A stretch of 64,000 nucleotides of DNA from Trissonchulus latispiculum (taxonomy: Eukaryota; Nematoda; Enoplea; Enoplida; Ironidae). The notes beneath the pieces were generated by a model. It searched no databases, was not told the origin of the DNA, and was given only the letters and a program-made list of their open reading frames with translations. Shown one piece after another: positions 1 through 11,529 of the stretch (the first letter of the stretch is position 1; each line of letters begins with the position of its first letter). The stretch is from contig JASAND010004038.1 in assembly GCA_030248195.1 (NCBI GenBank), positions 34,022-98,021 of the forward strand. The letters run 5' to 3'. The translations under genes were made by a program, and so were the position numbers.

Positions 1-463
1 TTTGGCCCGTGTCCACAGGTCGCAAAACATGTATGTAAAAAATAAGTCTTTCAACATGCTAATTATAAAATACTAAAATTTTAAAATTCTTTAAATTTTA
101 TTTTTTCCACTAATTTGAATACGCTGATCATTTTTTCTTCTTGGACCAATCTCCTAAAGTGAATCCATGAGATTGGTTGTGCGGCTAGAACAAATTCTAT
201 TAGAAATGGTTGCCCTTAAAAGGGCAGTTGGGATAAGTGAAAGTCGGCCGCACAACCTTATGGGTACACTTTAGGTGGTTAGTTCAAGACGTAAAAATGA
301 TCAGCACACAAATTAGTGGAAAAAATTAAAATTTAAAAGAAATTAAACTTTTTGTTATTTTTGAAATAAGCATTGTGAAAAACATACCAAAACTAAATTT
401 CAACTCAATCGGTAAAGTTTTGCGACCTGTGACCACTCAGGGGGGGTGTAATCTGGAAAAGAC
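1..463. repeat. Foldback element, cut by the window start
   Basis: Two arms of roughly 190 bases face each other around a loop near 190-240. Bases 11-25 (cacaggtcgcaaaac) return inverted at 419-434, and 95-187 pairs with 243-335 (for example ttttttccactaattt against its complement near 308-323). The right end reads taatctggaaaagac at 449-463. The same end, inverted, bounds the hairpin element at 33433-33857, so both belong to one family. About 35 bases of the left end should lie outside the window. No coding content is seen. Confidence 0.75.
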
Positions 464-1524
464 CAGAAGCCTGTGCTCAAGTTATAGGTTTACCGGGGTA
501 GGCCTTAATTCACTGTATTCAGCAAAAAGCAGATTCAAAAATGGCTGTCCCTAAAACATAGCCGGAGATAGATATTGAGAATATTTTTGTTTTAACGACT
601 GTGCCCTCCGCAAAAATAAGAGTAATTGTCAGTGCATAAGTTTTCTGTGTTGAAAAACCGAAAAAACCGAAAAACCGTCATCAAAATTCTGCTACGCACT
701 AAAAATAAGTAGGTCCGCTAAATTCTGACCCAGTCCGCTTAATAAGGTAAGTCCGTTTTTTATACCCTATTTCCGCATTTATTCCGCATTTTATACCACA
801 AGTCCGCTTTTTCAGTCCTCTTATTATACCCCCAGTCCTCTTCCGTTCCGCGTCCGCTTTTTGTACTGACCCGTGTTGTAGTGCTCAGCCAGAGCCTGAT
901 AGGAAAAATTTGACCTGCAACTAGTTCTACGTCAACCAAAGCTCATACACCATTTCTATGCCATCCGAGGATTTGAAATGGAAAAATTGCTACTACTCAG
1001 GAGTGATATCGGAGCGATGTAAGTCAATGTATGTGCTAATCTCAGCCAATAGTCGAAAACCTTCTATTGAACTATTCGTTATATATTGGCCAATTTAGGT
1101 TGAATGGCAGGATTTCTGTACGCTCACCGAAACTTAAAATTGTTTTAGTGTTGGAACAGTGGGGCTGGGATTCTGGCGGCTTTCAAACATAAACTGGGCT
1201 TTGTAGTTAAGAAAGAATCCTACAGGCAAGGAAGCCATTGAAAATGCGAGGTTAGGTGGCGAGTTTCTGGTTTAACCTAGACCAAACCAAACTTAACACC
1301 AAACTTGACATGGACCATAGGAGATGAAAGATTTCTTACATCTACACTGCATCACCTGCAATAATGCTGGCTATGGACTAAAATTCTTTTAAACTGATTT
1401 GGAATCATCAACTTTACCTGCTTTATCCATATATAGTAAAGTATTTAATCAATAAAACTGTGTCAATAGCATTAACAAAACTGTAATAAAATTAATATCT
1501 TTGGGTAAAACAGTTGAACCAATT
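464..1524. other. No gene recognised
   Basis: AT-rich sequence downstream of the Pmp3-domain gene. It would hold that gene's 3' untranslated region; aataaa occurs on the minus strand around 1445-1500. I see no long ORF, RNA gene or clear element boundary. Confidence 0.5.
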
Positions 1525-1680
1525 TCAGTATTTATTTCCATTCATATATCCTTGATCCCAGCACATGTAGCAAAGAGCGAAGATGATACCAGGAACGATG
1601 GCGACAAGAGTTAGAAGAAAGGTAATGTAGACATAGAAATTGCAGCAGCTCCCATTGTGGTAAAGACAAACGCCGATGGG
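1525..1680 (-). CDS. Pmp3/UPF0057 membrane-domain protein, last coding exon
   Basis: This exon reads 51 codons and a TGA stop on the minus strand. It follows a good acceptor (tattttcag, intron AG at 1682-1681). It supplies the second half of a Pmp3/UPF0057 (proteolipid membrane potential modulator) domain: a Pro-Ile-Gly-Val start, a short Cys-rich loop (YHNGSCCN) and a long hydrophobic segment ending IVPGIIFALCYMCW. Joined in phase 0 to the exon ending at 6813, it gives the family signature ILLP-PIGV followed by PGII. Known members are very small two-helix proteins of the plasma membrane, linked in yeast and plants to membrane potential and salt tolerance. The tail (DQGYMNGNKY) is short and polar. 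Family assignment rests on motif recognition and is strong; the role in this organism is inference. Confidence 0.85.
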   Translation of the reverse strand, partial: PIGVCLYHNGSCCNFYVYITFLLTLVAIVPGIIFALCYMCWDQGYMNGNKY

Positions 1681-1831
1681 CTGAAAATACAAAAAATACA
1701 CTTCAATTACATCATTTGCAGTAAGTAATTGAGTAATTAAGTATATAATTAATCAATCAATTCCCCCGTCTAAAGACAGAAGCTACTCCCCCAAATTGGA
1801 AAATGTACTTATTCTTGAGTTAAAACAACTG

Positions 1832-1899
1832 TATATAATATATATATATACATATATATATATATGTTTTATGTATATGTATATATATACATATATATG
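1832..1899. repeat. TA-rich microsatellite
   Basis: Interrupted runs of (TA)n with a few TG and CA steps, inside the intron of the Pmp3-domain gene. Confidence 0.8.
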
Positions 1900-2619
1900 A
1901 TATGAAATGCAACAAACAGAAATTTCTGGCCCATTGTTGTAACGAAAAACAACTAAAAATGTTTAATTTTGAAAATTTAGTATTTCACAAGTATTTTAAC
2001 TTTTCGTGAAATATTCACAATCAAATAGGCACATTGCGATTTAACATTCAAAATAAACAATTAGCTCGAGCTAAAGCTTATTTTAAAATCAATATTTTAA
2101 TATGAGCATTAAAATTTAAGTTCTTTTACTTTTACTGTGGATAGATCAGAGTAACCCAAGAAACTATGTTTAAATGCATTTTAATATAGATGACCCCCAA
2201 TTTAGCTATGTATGCTCCCAAACGAGTTAAAGATATTAAAGAGATCCAGCTTGTTCTGCTGCAAGATTTATGATTGCCTGGATGGAAGCAAAGTGCTATT
2301 TCTAAACAACATAATCATCTAAAAGTTATTATCTAACAGTATTCAAATTTGTTGAAAAAGCCAAATGTCAACTTAAAAACTGTTGAAAATTTGGATAGGG
2401 TTGGTCACTGAATCAAAAAATTAACTTCGGTGTGCCCCAGGAAGCTGAACTTTGGTGTCGAAATCTGAAATTTAGAGTGAACATAAAGCCCATGGGTCTG
2501 GAAAATTGTTTCAACTTTGAAGGAATTCTACCCATGCACGCACTATAGTTCCACGCCACTTGAAACGTAAAATGTGCATCTTCGTCTTTCTCAAAACGCA
2601 ACTTCAGGTTACGCATTAT

Positions 2620-2865
2620 CAAGGTTATGCCATGCATCCATTTATGACGGAAACAGTTTGAAATTTGTCTAATGGTAGGGTCAGCCAAGCAACAAATCAG
2701 TAAATCAGGGCGAAATCTGTCAGCGTTATGCGTTATGCGTATGCCAGCGTATTCAGCATCATAAGGCTGACAGATCTCTCCCTAATCTACTGATTTGTTG
2801 CTTTGCTGACCCTACCATAAAACAAATTTCAAACTGTTGCCGTATATAAATGGACGCATGGCTGA
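2620..2865. repeat. Long imperfect hairpin
   Basis: Arms of about 100 bases. On the left, acagtttgaaatttg is followed by atggtagggtcagc and aagcaacaaatcagta. The right arm (about 2757-2860) carries the same blocks inverted, with a few substitutions. The loop is about 35 bases around gcgttatgcgtatgcc. It could be a small foldback transposon or a hairpin RNA source. No convincing target duplication is seen. Confidence 0.7.
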
Positions 2866-3425
2866 TGCTTTAGGAGTTCAGTTGAATGCCAACTCAACTG
2901 CCTGACAAGAATATTCTTGTAGCGTTTGTACAGCCTCCCACAAGAAAAGGAAACAACCCTACACAGTTGATACGCAACGAAATATATGCAAATAAATGAA
3001 TGAGTTCTACCCAAACGGTTTCCCAACTTGATCAAGACGTTTTAACAATTAAATTCTTTGATTGGGCGGCCGGAATTTTCCAAATTTTCGAAGGTTCTTC
3101 GAGTTTAGGCTAGCATTGCTTTCTAACCGTTAGCGTTACAGCAAAGCGAATGCTTATGTTACCTTATATTACCTATATAATGCTATATGTTACCCAATAT
3201 GTCTTGTTTCATTGTGCCAAAGCGTAGACGACTTCCATTGAACAAAACAGGAAGAAGACATTTTCAGTGTTTTATTGTATGTCACGAAAAGTGGAGGATT
3301 GGACCGGTTCTCGGGTGCCTAGACGAGCTACTCACCGACCAAGTTTTTTGACCACGCAAATGACGTACATTCATCCAAAAATTAATCAAAACCTGAAAAG
3401 TTGGAGTAAATTTTTATCCTCCCCT

Positions 3426-3520
3426 TATGGGGGCCGGGCGGGCCGAAATATTTTTTTCGAGGCAAATTTTTCACGGTGTTTGCCGGATCGCAAAATTTCG
3501 GCCCGTACAGGCCTCTAATG
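3426..3520. repeat. Short GC-rich inverted repeat, MITE-like
   Basis: The ends tatgggggccgggcgggccg and the complement of cggcccgtacaggcctcta pair imperfectly around an AT-rich middle. GC content is far above the surroundings. No target duplication was found, so this is only a candidate. Confidence 0.35.
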
Positions 3521-5938
3521 GTTGTGGTCAGAATTATTAAGTACATCTCGAACAGAGATTGAGTTACAAGGTGGAAATTGGCAAATCAACGCACGAGACA
3601 GCTCTTATCATCCACAGCTACAGGAACCTTCAAAATTGAAGTTTTGCCAAAACATTCAAAACATTCTGGCTAACGAAAGAAGGAATGAAAACCTGGTTAC
3701 AAGCGATCAGGCTTAGGTTACCATTGGCACACACAGAGTTCCTATGGGTGCACACTGCACGCTAGATATCTGCAGGAGGAGGCAAAAATCAAAAACCGGA
3801 TTTTTACCGCATTTTTCCAGTTTTTTCCCAAAAGACTCAATTCGGTCAACTATAGTTAAGAACCGCGAAAATCGCAATTTCTTCCCGACCCTGGCTTCGA
3901 AAAATTGGAATTTCATCAAACTGAAAACTTTCGCTGTGTTCGAATTAAGCATGAAACTATAGTTTGACTGTTGCACTTATGCACAAGCTCCAAATGGTAA
4001 AAATTTTGATTTTCAAAATTTTTAAAAAATCGTTCTTCAGACAGTAGAATATCCTTTACACTTATCAAGACTGTGTGCACTCATGGCATCTCTACGTGTG
4101 CTAGATGGCAGCTACATAGTTTGTACCAAATTTTTGTTTGGTAAATTTTTTCGTAAACCGAAATTACAAATTTTGAAAATCTAAGTTTGAAGGTCAATTG
4201 CATTACTGTGCACTATTGCTTCGTATTTTCAGCAGATGCGCTATGGCAATCATGAAGCCAGAATTTACTAGCTTGTAGCAAATTTTAAATAATTATGGTA
4301 ACGAAAATAGGGGAATGGCAAAGCAAACACCACCACTGCGAACGGCTAGAGAGCAGTTAAGCTATCGGTAGCCGATTTTTTACTACATCCTTCCTCTATA
4401 TCAGGACTTAGAAGTAGACGAATCGGACAAAGTCGGTAAAGTCGTTTTGGTAGTATATAGCCTTTAAGGGGAGCTACTAGACGTTAGCCGCGACTCTGCT
4501 TGATTGGATTACTTTTGGCACAGATGTATAACCTGGGTAGCCACGAAAATATTACTAACATTAATATTAAATATTAATAAAAAGTCTTAGCTACACCTCC
4601 AAGCCGTTTGCAGTGGTCACATTTGCGTTGAAGGTCCCCATTTTTCACATCTACCAACATAATCAATTAAGAAATTTTACAGTATAGCAAACCCTGACAT
4701 CACGGTTGTCAAGATGATGTCAAGGTCAGGATTATTAGTATATAACATCTGCCAAGTCCCATTTGCAGGAAAGTCCGAGAAAGCTGAATTTTATCTACAT
4801 CTAAGATAAGATATTCCTCTTGAAACTTGAAATTTTGAAGAAAATAAAAAAGGTTAATTAAAGAAAAGAAAAGTTTTAATTCCGGTATGAGGGCTGTCAT
4901 TTGACAAATACAGAGACCTGCAGATGCGCATATTTATGTAAAAATTCTGCTGGCTAAAAAATTAACTTGAATTTTCAACCAAGTTTCAAAATTTTTGGCT
5001 TACGAAAAATTTAATTTGGCGAGTATGTATATCATAGGTGTGCAGGCACATTAGTGCCAATGGTAAGGAATTCTGCCGCCTGAAAAATTTTGCCCAGCTC
5101 TATTCTCAAAAAATTTTTCACCCGTTTGGCTCCTGCGTGTGCGGGTACCAAACAATTTTGGAACCGAAATGTGAGCGACTGTCCTGAGTTAACAATTGAA
5201 GTTTAGCTTATATAAAGTATATATATACTTTTAGAATCCTCAGGATTCTAATCTGCTAAACCGATCATATTTGGTTGATACGGGTTCAATCGATAAAAAA
5301 CGCTTAAAACTCAGAAGGAGAATGTGAATTAATTTATACTCTAGAATGTTAGTCCTTGGCCCAAATCATTTTCGGAAATCTGGTCACATCCGGTTCATGT
5401 CCGGTAACCCCCGATGTCAAGGTTACAAAAACTGTACAGCAAATGGGCTAGTCGTGCAGTTTCGCTGTTTCAATTTTTAGATTCCTCGGGTCGAAATTAC
5501 TATATATGTATACCAAATTTTGCCTGATTTGATCCAAAATTGCGTAATCTATGGTCGCATCCGGTTAAAAACGGAAAAACGGCTTTCCTGCCTGGCGCAC
5601 GGAGTCTAATAGTACTGTTCGTTCTTTGCACAATGGATGTTTGGGAGGCTACGTTAGTTTAACAGGTGTTAATGCAATCGGATATGCGGTCCGTTTCCGG
5701 TTCTGAGCTTTGAAATTTGAAATTGCATGGGCTATTATCTCAAAATCCGGTTGGCCCGGAAGTCAAATATTGCATTAAAATGTTAGTTGGTCTATCTCTA
5801 ACAAACCTCAACCTCAATTTACTTCATATCTGGTGTAAATTCTGAACAACAAAAATGGTTCAAAAAACGGAATCTGAAAGCTATATTAACAAAGAGTATT
5901 GTGGGAAATTACAAATTTTAAAATTCAATAAAATCTAA

Positions 5939-6623
5939 AGCCCGGTTCATACTTCTGTCCGTTTGTCTGTTTGTCCGTTTTAAAAGTTGATTCATACTTC
6001 TGCTGTTTTGCTGCTTCGCTGTTTTGCTGTTTTGCTGGTTGTCCGTTTGTCCTTTTGTCCGTTTCCAGGGTTGATTCATACCTTTGTTGTTTTGCTGTTG
6101 TCCGTTTGTCCGTAAGGGTTGTCCGTTTGAATTTGAGCAATGTTTAACTTTTTCCGTTTGTCCGTATGCAACAACCAATGGGAAACGACCAAAACTATCA
6201 ATTGCTTGCTAAGTAAAAGTCTGTATTTGATTTTTGAATGGTTTTGACATTAATTAGGTGAAATATTGACAACATTATGAAATTACTTTCAAAGGTAACT
6301 TGATTTCAAAGTTTTGAAGGTTTTTGAAGAGAATGACATTTATAAATAACATAATGCTGCAACCAATCAGTATAAACAGAAAGTGACAGGTGACTCGAAA
6401 ACAGAAAACAGCAATCCAGCAATACAGCAAAAGCTTAAATAGTGTCTTAAAGCAGAAAATAGACACCATCAATACGGACAAACGGAAACGGACAAACGGA
6501 CAATCAGCAAAATAAATATGAACAACTTTGTCCTTTTTAAAAACGGACAACCGGGCAACCAGACAAACAGACAAACGGACAAAAGTACAAACGGACAAAC
6601 GGAAAATAAGTATGAACCGGGCT
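5939..6623. mobile_element. PIF/Harbinger-like nonautonomous element (685 bp)
   Basis: Perfect 16-base terminal inverted repeats, AGCCCGGTTCATACTT, are flanked on both sides by TAA (5936-5938 and 6624-6626). TWA target duplication is typical of PIF/Harbinger transposons. Inside the left end are many copies of gtccgtttgtc and gctgttttgctg; the right end carries gacaaacggacaa, so the subterminal arrays are inverted with respect to each other. No transposase ORF is present. It lies in the Pmp3-gene intron. Superfamily is inferred from target-site length only. Confidence 0.8.
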
Positions 6624-6812
6624 TAACAAAACAGTGATTCAAGTGATTTAAACGTGACAAATAAAGGAGAATCAACGGTTTACTTACACATCAACGTCTT
6701 GAGGAACTCTATTTTAGGACGGTTCGCACATCCTAAAGATCTCTAATTCAGGTTAACAATAAAAATGTTGAACTTTAAAAATTCTATTTAAAATTCTTTT
6801 AAATCTATTTAC

Positions 6813-7099
6813 CGGCAACAAGATCGCAAAGAAGACAGCACAACAGGTGATCTCCCGGTAGACTCCGGCAGCCCCGCCAGTGTTAACCACAACCGTGTTG
6901 GTGTTAACATTGGCATTCTGAGAGGCCTGATTCTGCATCATATTGGGGGCCGGCTGGGGCTGGGCCATGGGCATTGCCATGGGCACCGCCATTGGAGCGG
7001 CCATCGGCGCCATCGGGTACGAGGGGTAGGGCGCCCCGCCAGGATAGTAAGCCATGAGATTCGGATAGGGATCGGTCAAATCTTTGTCATTAATCAGAC
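6813..7099 (-). CDS. Pmp3/UPF0057 membrane-domain protein, penultimate coding exon
   Basis: A 287-nt exon on the minus strand, from a ttgtttttcag acceptor (AG at 7101-7100) to a GTAAAT donor. Its first two bases (GT) complete a codon begun upstream; 95 codons follow and it ends in phase 0. The protein starts LINDKDLTDPYPNLMAYYPGG, continues as a low-complexity Pro/Met/Ala stretch (repeated PMA), then an Asn/Gln segment (MMQNQASQNANVNTN). It ends in YREITCCAVFFAILLP, the first half of the Pmp3 domain, completed by exon 1680-1525. A disordered Pro-rich N-terminal extension makes this longer than the usual ~55-residue Pmp3 protein. The GC content of the exon is well above its AT-rich flanks. Earlier exons, including the start codon, were not identified. 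Confidence 0.85.
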
Positions 7100-7162
7100 C
7101 TGAAAAACAAGCAACACAAATGAAGAGAAAATTAATGTTTATCAAATCGACATTACCATAAC

Positions 7163-7859
7163 CAGAGCTGGAAGTGGGTCAAAAGTTTTGACCCGCGACC
7201 CACGGAAGTTTGACCCTACCCACTTGACCCACACCCGTGACCCGCGGGGAATTGTGTGACCCACATGACCCACTTTTGATTAATGATGAGCTAAGGCTAA
7301 ATGTTTACCAATAATAAAATAACGGAGATTTTTAGGCCTTTAAATCAGTTGAGTGTGACTGCAGCTTGATGAAAAGCAACTGAATTGAATATGTAGAATC
7401 TTTTAAAATCAGTGGTAAAAATACAAAAAGTGCAAAAACAAAAATTAACCATCCAAAAAATCGACGGTGGTAATTCTTTGTTGCATATATTTAAAACTTC
7501 AGAGCTTGTTACGGGAAATCTTGCAGTCGGTTTTACATTGTATGCCTAGCGTTCTAACTTGCACAGTTTTTGCACATTCTATATGCTTACAAAAATCATA
7601 CCAGTGCAAGATGGCAAAGACTGTTGTTTCTCTAAATGTTGGCATCGCATTGTGGACGCTGAGATAATTATGGCCAGATAAAATATGTAGAAAAAACAGT
7701 CAACGTTAGAATTCGGCGAAGCCAAGAAATTTTAAAATTTTAATGCTAAAATCTAATTTTTTGAGCCTCGACTGACCCAATTTTGACCCACCACTCGTCA
7801 CACTTGTTGACCCACATCCTACCCGACCCGCGGGTACCCGTGACCCACTTCCAGCTCTG
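7163..7859. mobile_element. hAT-like nonautonomous element (697 bp)
   Basis: Terminal repeats CAGAGCTGGAAGTGGGTC are perfectly inverted (7163-7180 and 7842-7859). The flanking octamers accataac and atcacaac match at 6 of 8 positions, as expected of an aged hAT duplication. Near each end the element holds gacccgcgaccc / gggtacccgtgaccc blocks. It sits between the two copies of the LINDK-encoding exon sequence. Related GC-rich blocks occur at 13712-13842 and 53137-53240. Confidence 0.75.
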
Positions 7860-7870
7860 ATCACAACAAC

Positions 7871-7888
7871 CTTTGTCATTAATCAGAT
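7871..7888 (-). CDS. Candidate 18-nt microexon duplicating the next exon's start
   Basis: On the minus strand, cctttttcag is followed by ATCTGATTAATGACAAAG and then gttgttgtg, that is, an acceptor, 18 nt and a GT donor. Seventeen of the 18 bases equal the first 18 of the exon starting at 7099. Its phase also fits: it begins with the last two bases of a codon and ends with one base. Inclusion would therefore add six residues, LINDKG, in frame just before LINDKD. The acceptor polypyrimidine tract is duplicated too. It may be a used cassette or a fossil of a duplicated exon; there is no expression evidence here. Confidence 0.5.
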
Positions 7889-7939
7889 CTGAAAAAGGCA
7901 CAAATAAAACGCTAAAACAATCTATATAGATTACCAGCT

Positions 7940-8300
7940 GATTAGGTCGTTGACCGGCCGGTGTCAAACCGACTGGCCCGCCGGCCAGATCAGAGCCAAT
8001 GTGTCCGGCCGCCAGTCATGCAAAAATAGAAAAAGCCGGCCGGTCGGCCAACCGATCGACAGAACTAGGCCTATTTATGAACGTCCCATGTTATATCTGT
8101 GATATACATAACAAGGAGTATTGTATGCATGATTCAGATAAGAGATATTATACATAACAAATAAGAGATGTACCAAATATACGAGATGTACCAAATATAC
8201 TGCAGAATGTCCCACCCAAATGCTTATATCGGTCGGCCTGCATTGAAAGTCGATCCGAAAAACCGGTCAACAGCACTACTTGCTAAAGGGAACGGATACT
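7940..8300. other. GGCCGG-rich module in AT-rich DNA
   Basis: Clusters of ccggccgg and cggtcgg between 7946-8060 and again at 8225-8275. Similar clusters recur at 8758-8795 and 12848-12930. They look like pieces of one GC-rich repeat family, but I could not place clean ends. No gene is seen. Confidence 0.4.
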
Positions 8301-8380
8301 AAACTTTAATAGATGGTATTAGAGGCACTTGATATCGCGTTTTCAATCTCTTCCTAATTCATTCAGCAAGTCAAACTTGA

Positions 8381-8540
8381 ACGTTACGCACCTAATGTAC
8401 TGCCGGTGTTGCGGTGAAATTTTTTCCCAAGAAAATCTTCCTCCCTGAAAGATCTTCACCGGTGCAATTTTCCTCCGGAAATATTTTCTAGGGGACCAAA
8501 ATTTCACCGTGCCACCGCTAGAAACTGGAGGTACGTAATG
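8381..8540. repeat. Imperfect inverted repeat, MITE-like
   Basis: cgttacgcacct at 8383-8394 and ggtacgtaatg near 8530-8540 are inverted partners. Next to them, gcggtgaaatttt pairs with aaaatttcaccg. Arms are about 48 bases and the core is purine/pyrimidine skewed. No clear target duplication. Confidence 0.5.
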
Positions 8541-8858
8541 AATCCCACGAGTAATTGCTTAGGTTTTAAAAATGCTTGAGTCTAAAATTTGATAAGCAGA
8601 TGGAGCAAAAACTACTTAAATTTACAAGCCGACTTGATCGGACAAATCAGCCTTTAACGTTTTACTTTCCAATTTTTGTCAAATCGCTTGAAAAATTGCC
8701 TGAAACGCTTATGTTGCCCGAAATTAGCCTTTGATTGTCCAAGATGGTATTCCTTTTCCAAGCCGTCGGCCTGACCGGTCTGCCGGATTTTACTGAGGCA
8801 GTGCTCAAGTTATACTTCAAAATCAAAACCTTATTTTCCTCCTGTTGCTTGCTCCTTT

Positions 8859-9040
8859 AGGTGCATTCATAGTGGCGAATGCACAGAGACGCGCATCGAT
8901 GCCGCAGACTGTAACATGCAGTTTTAACCGTTTAAAAGCAGTTGTAACTGATTCATGCTCACAAACGCATGCGAATGCTTACGTACGCGCGCCGACGCGC
9001 GTCAACGAGCGTCTGCTAGCAACAGGAACTATGAATGCCC
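8859..9040. mobile_element. Short TIR element, copy 1 of the AGGTGCATTCATAGT family
   Basis: Starts aggtgcattcatagt and ends aactatgaatgccc. It contains gtaacatgcagttttaaccg, tcatgctcacaaacgcatg and several cgcg/tacgta steps. The second copy at 45813-45980 shares all of these in the same order. About 180 bp, no ORF of its own. The TWA-like target site is not clear here. Confidence 0.65.
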
Positions 9041-10976
9041 ATTCAACTCCAGGAACAAACGTCAAACGCCGGTTAGGTCAAACAGGTCGATGAGAAACAT
9101 TCCCGGTCGCAAACATAGGCTTTTGAGTATACGAAATTAAAGAGTTTAACCAAAGGTTGTGGAAATGCTGTGTCGAATGCAACTGGCAACTAACACAAAA
9201 TTATTTAACCAGATCGATGTTGGTCTTTTTATGCTCGTCCAAAACATTTCAACATTTCCAAAATTCCGCATCCTACACCACAACTTACAATTATGTATTC
9301 AGAAAATAATTGAAACGTACTATCACTGAAGTAAAAATCGTCCCGACATCACACGTGAATATAGAAAATTAAGTTCCAGTTGGTCGTTAAAAAGTGAATT
9401 GAGAACACAAAACGGGAAGCGTAATCATCAAAAGTGCGAATCAGCTATAAGAAAACTAATTTGCATAATGTGTAGGTTCACTCAAAACCGTTCAACTTTC
9501 TCCAATCTCCACTGAATGCGCAGATCAGGAAAAGAAATGTTGTTAGAAAAGTACTTTTGGTGCTATCGCTAAACATTAGCTCTATTTCTGTTTCCAAAAA
9601 TAACAAATATTAATAACAAACAGCTGTCACTTAAAACCAACACAAACCAATTTCAAGTTTTCGCCATGTGCTTTCGGCTCTGAGTGATCATACTTGAAAA
9701 CATGGTCAAGGGACAATGTTTTCTTCAGTTGAGCAAGCCAGGTCAAACAATATTTCAAACATTTTCAGTCGATTTTAATACCATCTTCGAAACGGGAAGA
9801 GCTTTTGGATCGGTTTTAGGAGCACTTCGTTGGAAGCTGAAGACTTCCTCTTTTCAATCCTGTGAACTATTTCTAAGTTTTTCGACCATCATTGGGCTCA
9901 TTTTCGTTGTTTGCGTGGGATATTCCTAACCAGTTTTTGAAATTAAAATCGTACTCTTAAGAATGTTGAGTCTGCGAAGTTGAAGTCTGTCTGTCTGAAC
10001 TTTAGGAAAGTGGTGATTGTTAAATTCTTGCACCAAAAATATTTCTCTATGAACAGCCACAAATCTATATAGTTTTGGATTTCCAATGTAGTTTACAGGT
10101 CATGAAAAGAGATACCCTCCATGTTGAATTTTGATTTTGGCCCAAAAATTATTTTAAAAGCTTTTGTTTGACGCGAACAGTGAAAAATCGTCAGATTCCA
10201 ACGTTTCTTGTCAATGAAAAGTAAGGTCGTCGAAAATAATTGTAAACTGCTCTAATTTAAATTCCTAATTAATAATTTTAACTCCAAGGATCCGTAGTAC
10301 TTAAATAGGCGGTTCCAATGATACTAATAGTTCCTTTTTCCCTTCTTAGTTGCAAAGGGGATAAAATAAAATTTTTTACATTTTTGATAATTTTTAAGAG
10401 TAGCGCTTGCATCACCGGGAACAACTCTTCCGGCATGGGATACCTACATTTCTCAATGAATCTGTTTTAAATTTTCAAGAATAATAGCTGGTGCTAAATG
10501 CTAGCAATGTGTAGAGTTTGAAGAATCCAGTGCTAGGCTTGCTGCTTACACACCAGGTATCACTCCAAATTTTCAAATCTGTGTCATTCACTAACGGCTG
10601 GGTAGATATTAGCTCAAATTTTGCGCAAATGTACTAATTGGCTTAGTGCACAGACATTTTTCAGTTTTTGATTTAGGCAATTTTTGAGTATTTTATTATT
10701 AATGTTCAAAGATTTTGGAATTCAATAGTTTACAGTATTATGTAAGGTAAGTTTCGCACGAATCTCTTCTAATTTGCACGAATAATTTAGTTTATTATAA
10801 TTTTACAATTTAGGTATGCAAACTGCTAAGTATGTTCAATAGAATAGTACATACATAGGTTAACACTCAGGTCAGGTGGGATCCAAAATGTCAACGTAAA
10901 TTTGCCATATGCACAACAGCTCGTAACTTTTGACTGATACCACGTACATCTGCGGCATAAGACATCATTACATAAC
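9041..10976. other. No gene recognised
   Basis: AT-rich, apparently single-copy DNA. The longest forward reading frame (9684-9929, 81 codons) contains one hydrophobic stretch but no family I recognise and no convincing splice context. I do not call it a gene. Confidence 0.5.
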
Positions 10977-11520
10977 GGGGGGTCTCTAAAAGCCGGCCCG
11001 GCCCGGCCTGAGGCCGGGCCATAACTCTCTAAAGCCCGGCCGGGCCGGAAACTATCTAAAACCCGGCCCTTTATTAAAACAAGGCAAATTTTGGGCCGGA
11101 GAATCTCTAAAAGCCGGCCCAGGCCGGAAATCCATTAAAACCTGGCCCGGGCCGGAAATCCTCTAAAACCCGGCCCGAATTAAAAGTTTAATCTCTTGGG
11201 CCGGATTTTCACTAAAACCCGGCCCGAATGAAAAGTTTAATCTCTGGGGCCGGAAATCCTCTAAACCCCGGCCCGTTTAACATTTTTGAATTTTGGGCCG
11301 GATTTTCACTAAAACCCGGCCCGAATTAAAAGTTTAATCTCTTGGGCCGGAAATCCTCTAAAACCCGGCCCGATTCGAGATTCGAGATTAGAGATTCTCC
11401 GGCCCAAAATTTGCCTGGTTTTAATAACGGGCCGGGTTTTAGATAGTTTCCGACCCGGCCGGGTTTTGGAGAGTTATGGCCCGGCCTCAGGCCGGGCCGG
11501 GCCGGCTTTTAGAGACCCCC
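10977..11520. mobile_element. MULE-like foldback element with ~130-bp TIRs (544 bp)
   Basis: A perfect 9-bp target duplication, ttacataac, lies at 10968-10976 and 11521-11529. The arms (about 10978-11110 and 11390-11520) match for about 130 bases, the first ~50 exactly. They begin GGGGGTCTCTAAAAGCCGGC. The core repeats ctaaaacccggcccgaatta and aaaagtttaatctc several times. Nine-base duplications with long TIRs are characteristic of Mutator-like elements. There is no transposase, so it would be nonautonomous. The GC-rich arms contrast sharply with the AT-rich flanks, and arm identity suggests recent activity or gene conversion. Confidence 0.85.
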
Positions 11521-11529
11521 TTACATAAC

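Larger units (their letters stand above)
1681..6812 (-). other. Intron of the Pmp3-domain gene (5.1 kb)
   Basis: The intron is bounded by GTAAAT (6812-6807) and CAG (1683-1681) on the minus strand and joins two phase-0 exon edges. It contains a TA microsatellite, a long hairpin (2620-2865), a small GC-rich inverted repeat (3426-3520) and a PIF/Harbinger-like element (5939-6623). The remaining AT-rich DNA, about 3540-5930, shows nothing I can name; its short ORFs lack coding character. Confidence 0.75.

Noticed and set aside
9684..9929. 81-codon forward ORF with a hydrophobic tail
   Set aside because: No family resemblance, no splice or polyadenylation context, and composition like the neighbouring AT-rich DNA.
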